From NCBI GenBank assembly GCA_026770585.1, contig MU646309.1, positions 62,341 through 73,747 on the forward strand: 11,407 nucleotides of DNA, given 5' to 3'. Position numbers and translations under genes: made by a program. Every line of letters begins with the position of its first letter. Within the stretch, counting starts at the first letter, position 1. The notes below the pieces were generated by a model. It searched no databases and was not told the DNA's origin. It saw nothing but the letters and a program-made list of their open reading frames with translations. This DNA is from Baffinella frigidus (Eukaryota; Cryptophyceae; Cryptomonadales; Baffinellaceae). Below, one piece after another: positions 10,723 to 11,407 of the stretch.

Positions 10723-10854
10723 TCTCGGGCAAATCGGAGACTCGCAGGGTTCCACGCGGCGCACCCTCCATCCATCCTCCGCCCCGCAGAAACCTGCCCC
10801 CTAGTCCCCAACCCCCAACCCCGAAGGCTTCAGGGGTTTGAGTCAACCTCGCAG

Positions 10855-10930
10855 ATGGAGAGTGCACGCTCGTCCTGGAGGTTGGGGCAGGGCTGGGTGT
10901 CACGGGTCTTGCAACGCCTCGCGTCATCCT
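10855..10930 (+). pseudogene. SAM-motif exon, copy 2
   Basis: After CTCGCAG it reads DGECTLVLEVGAGLGVTGLA then TPRVIL, open in the right phase, before passing into the TTCAGTTTATTGATAC spacer and a stop. It lacks the PGEKRR basic segment and the C-terminal half of the exon. Confidence 0.7.
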
Positions 10931-10994
10931 TCAGTTTATTGATACATCAGGCGACACTGAATAAGGGCGGATACTGAATAAGGGCGCTTCGCAG

Positions 10995-11090
10995 ATTTCC
11001 CTGCTTCCAAGCGGTTGGATCACCCTCGTCCTGAGGCGGGCGTGGGGCTGGGTGTCACAGGGCTCGGGGTGGCGGGTCTGCCGGAGCCTC
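10995..11090 (+). pseudogene. SAM-motif exon, copy 3 (frameshifted)
   Basis: CTTCGCAG is followed by a diverged start, then CTCGTCCTGAGGCGGGCGTG, where loss of two bases shifts the frame inside the SAM motif. The rest (GTCACAGGGCTCGGGGTGGC, GGGTCTGCC) follows the terminal exon more closely than copies 1 and 2, including the GLGVAGL part. Confidence 0.75.
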
Positions 11091-11164
11091 TCGTCGTCAT
11101 TCAGTCTATCAATAAATCAGGCGACTCTGAATATGGGCAAATGCTGAATATGGGCAAATCGCAG

Positions 11165-11301
11165 ATGTTCCCGGTGAAAAGCGGCGCATGCTCGTCCTGG
11201 AGGTGGGGGCCGGGCTGGGCGTCACGGGGTTGGGCGTGGCTGGTCTGGCGCAGCACGCGGGACTCCCGGTTGACGTTGTCATCACGGATATCGACTCTGA
11301 G
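11165..11301 (+). CDS. SAM-binding exon of class I (family-16) protein methyltransferase
   Basis: The acceptor is AAATCGCAG (ending 11164) and the donor TCTGAG before GTAACC. The 137-nt exon enters in phase 1 (G+AT gives Asp) and reads DVPGEKRRMLVLEVGAGLG, then VTGLGVAGLAQHAGL, PVDVVITDIDSE, ending in phase 0. L-V-L-E-V-G-A-G-L-G is motif I, the glycine loop that holds S-adenosylmethionine. V-V-I-T-D is the second strand, whose acidic residue contacts the cofactor ribose in this fold. V-T-G-L after the loop and E at the end (usually TDxxxEV) match family 16, whose members methylate lysines of chaperones and translation factors. The substrate cannot be told. The rest of the domain, including the substrate-side D/E-xx-W/Y motif, lies beyond the window. 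Confidence 0.9.
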
Positions 11302-11373
11302 GTAACCTCACTAATCCTAATGTTGGCAACCTCACTAACCCCGATGTTGTTAACCTCACCAACCCCGATGTTT
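11302..11373 (+). repeat. 24-bp tandem repeat, three units, starting at the splice donor
   Basis: Units begin at 11302, 11326 and 11350 (GTAACCTCACTAATCCTAAT with GTTG, GCAACCTCACTAACCCCGAT with GTTG, TTAACCTCACCAACCCCGAT with GTTT). Being a multiple of three, they leave the exon frame open until TGA 11383. An unspliced transcript would therefore add about 27 residues and then stop. Confidence 0.85.
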
Positions 11374-11407
11374 GATCGCGTGTGAGACTAACGACAGGGG
11401 GGTGGGG

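Overview
This is nuclear DNA of an intron-rich eukaryote. There are no operons, Shine-Dalgarno sites or long ORFs. Coding potential comes in GC-rich islands of about 35-140 bases, bounded by AG and GT, inside long non-coding DNA. That non-coding DNA is mostly degenerate heptamers related to TTTAGGG/CCCTAAA, the telomere unit typical of land plants, many green algae and some other protists. Tiny exons, GT-AG introns and GC-rich codons suggest a microalga. A green (prasinophyte-type) alga is my best guess, but the sequence alone cannot settle this.

The main result is one split gene on the + strand that enters at or before base 1 and runs off the right edge. I place a chain of exons whose splice phases all fit: 2198-2306, 3167-3202, 3417-3550, 4327-4382, 4960-5031 (with a twin at 4774-4845), 5554-5648, 7184-7244, 7560-7631, 8191-8257, 9197-9247, 9414-9450, 10135-10211 and 11165-11301. 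Joined, this is about 334 codons without a stop. The last two exons carry the SAM-binding start of a class I methyltransferase of the family-16 (METTL21/FAM86-like) protein-lysine methyltransferase type. The middle exons look like alpha-helical ARM/HEAT-type repeats, so the product is probably a helical-repeat plus methyltransferase protein. Exons near the left edge (1-143, 649-718) are weaker, and their link to 2198 is unresolved.

The unusual feature is what fills the introns. Nearly every exon is accompanied by truncated, decayed copies of itself, set between telomere-like tracts. Some copies keep the exon start with its AG acceptor (exons at 4327, 5554, 7184, 9197, 10135, 11165). Others keep the exon end with its GT donor (649, 5554, 7560, 8191). 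Layout: 1-1200 G-rich telomere-like DNA with four copies of one small exon; 1200-2500 copies of a second exon plus a dispersed ~110-bp repeat; 2500-3600 mostly unique; 3600-4770 C-rich tracts, a 161-bp inverted-repeat element and a 56-nt exon; 4770-5110 a duplicated exon with CT microsatellites; 5150-7250 exon fragments and several foldback elements; 7250-10420 CCCTAAA-like tracts with exon fragments; 10420-11300 four tandem copies of the SAM-motif exon.

I see no tRNA, rRNA, CRISPR array or autonomous transposon gene.
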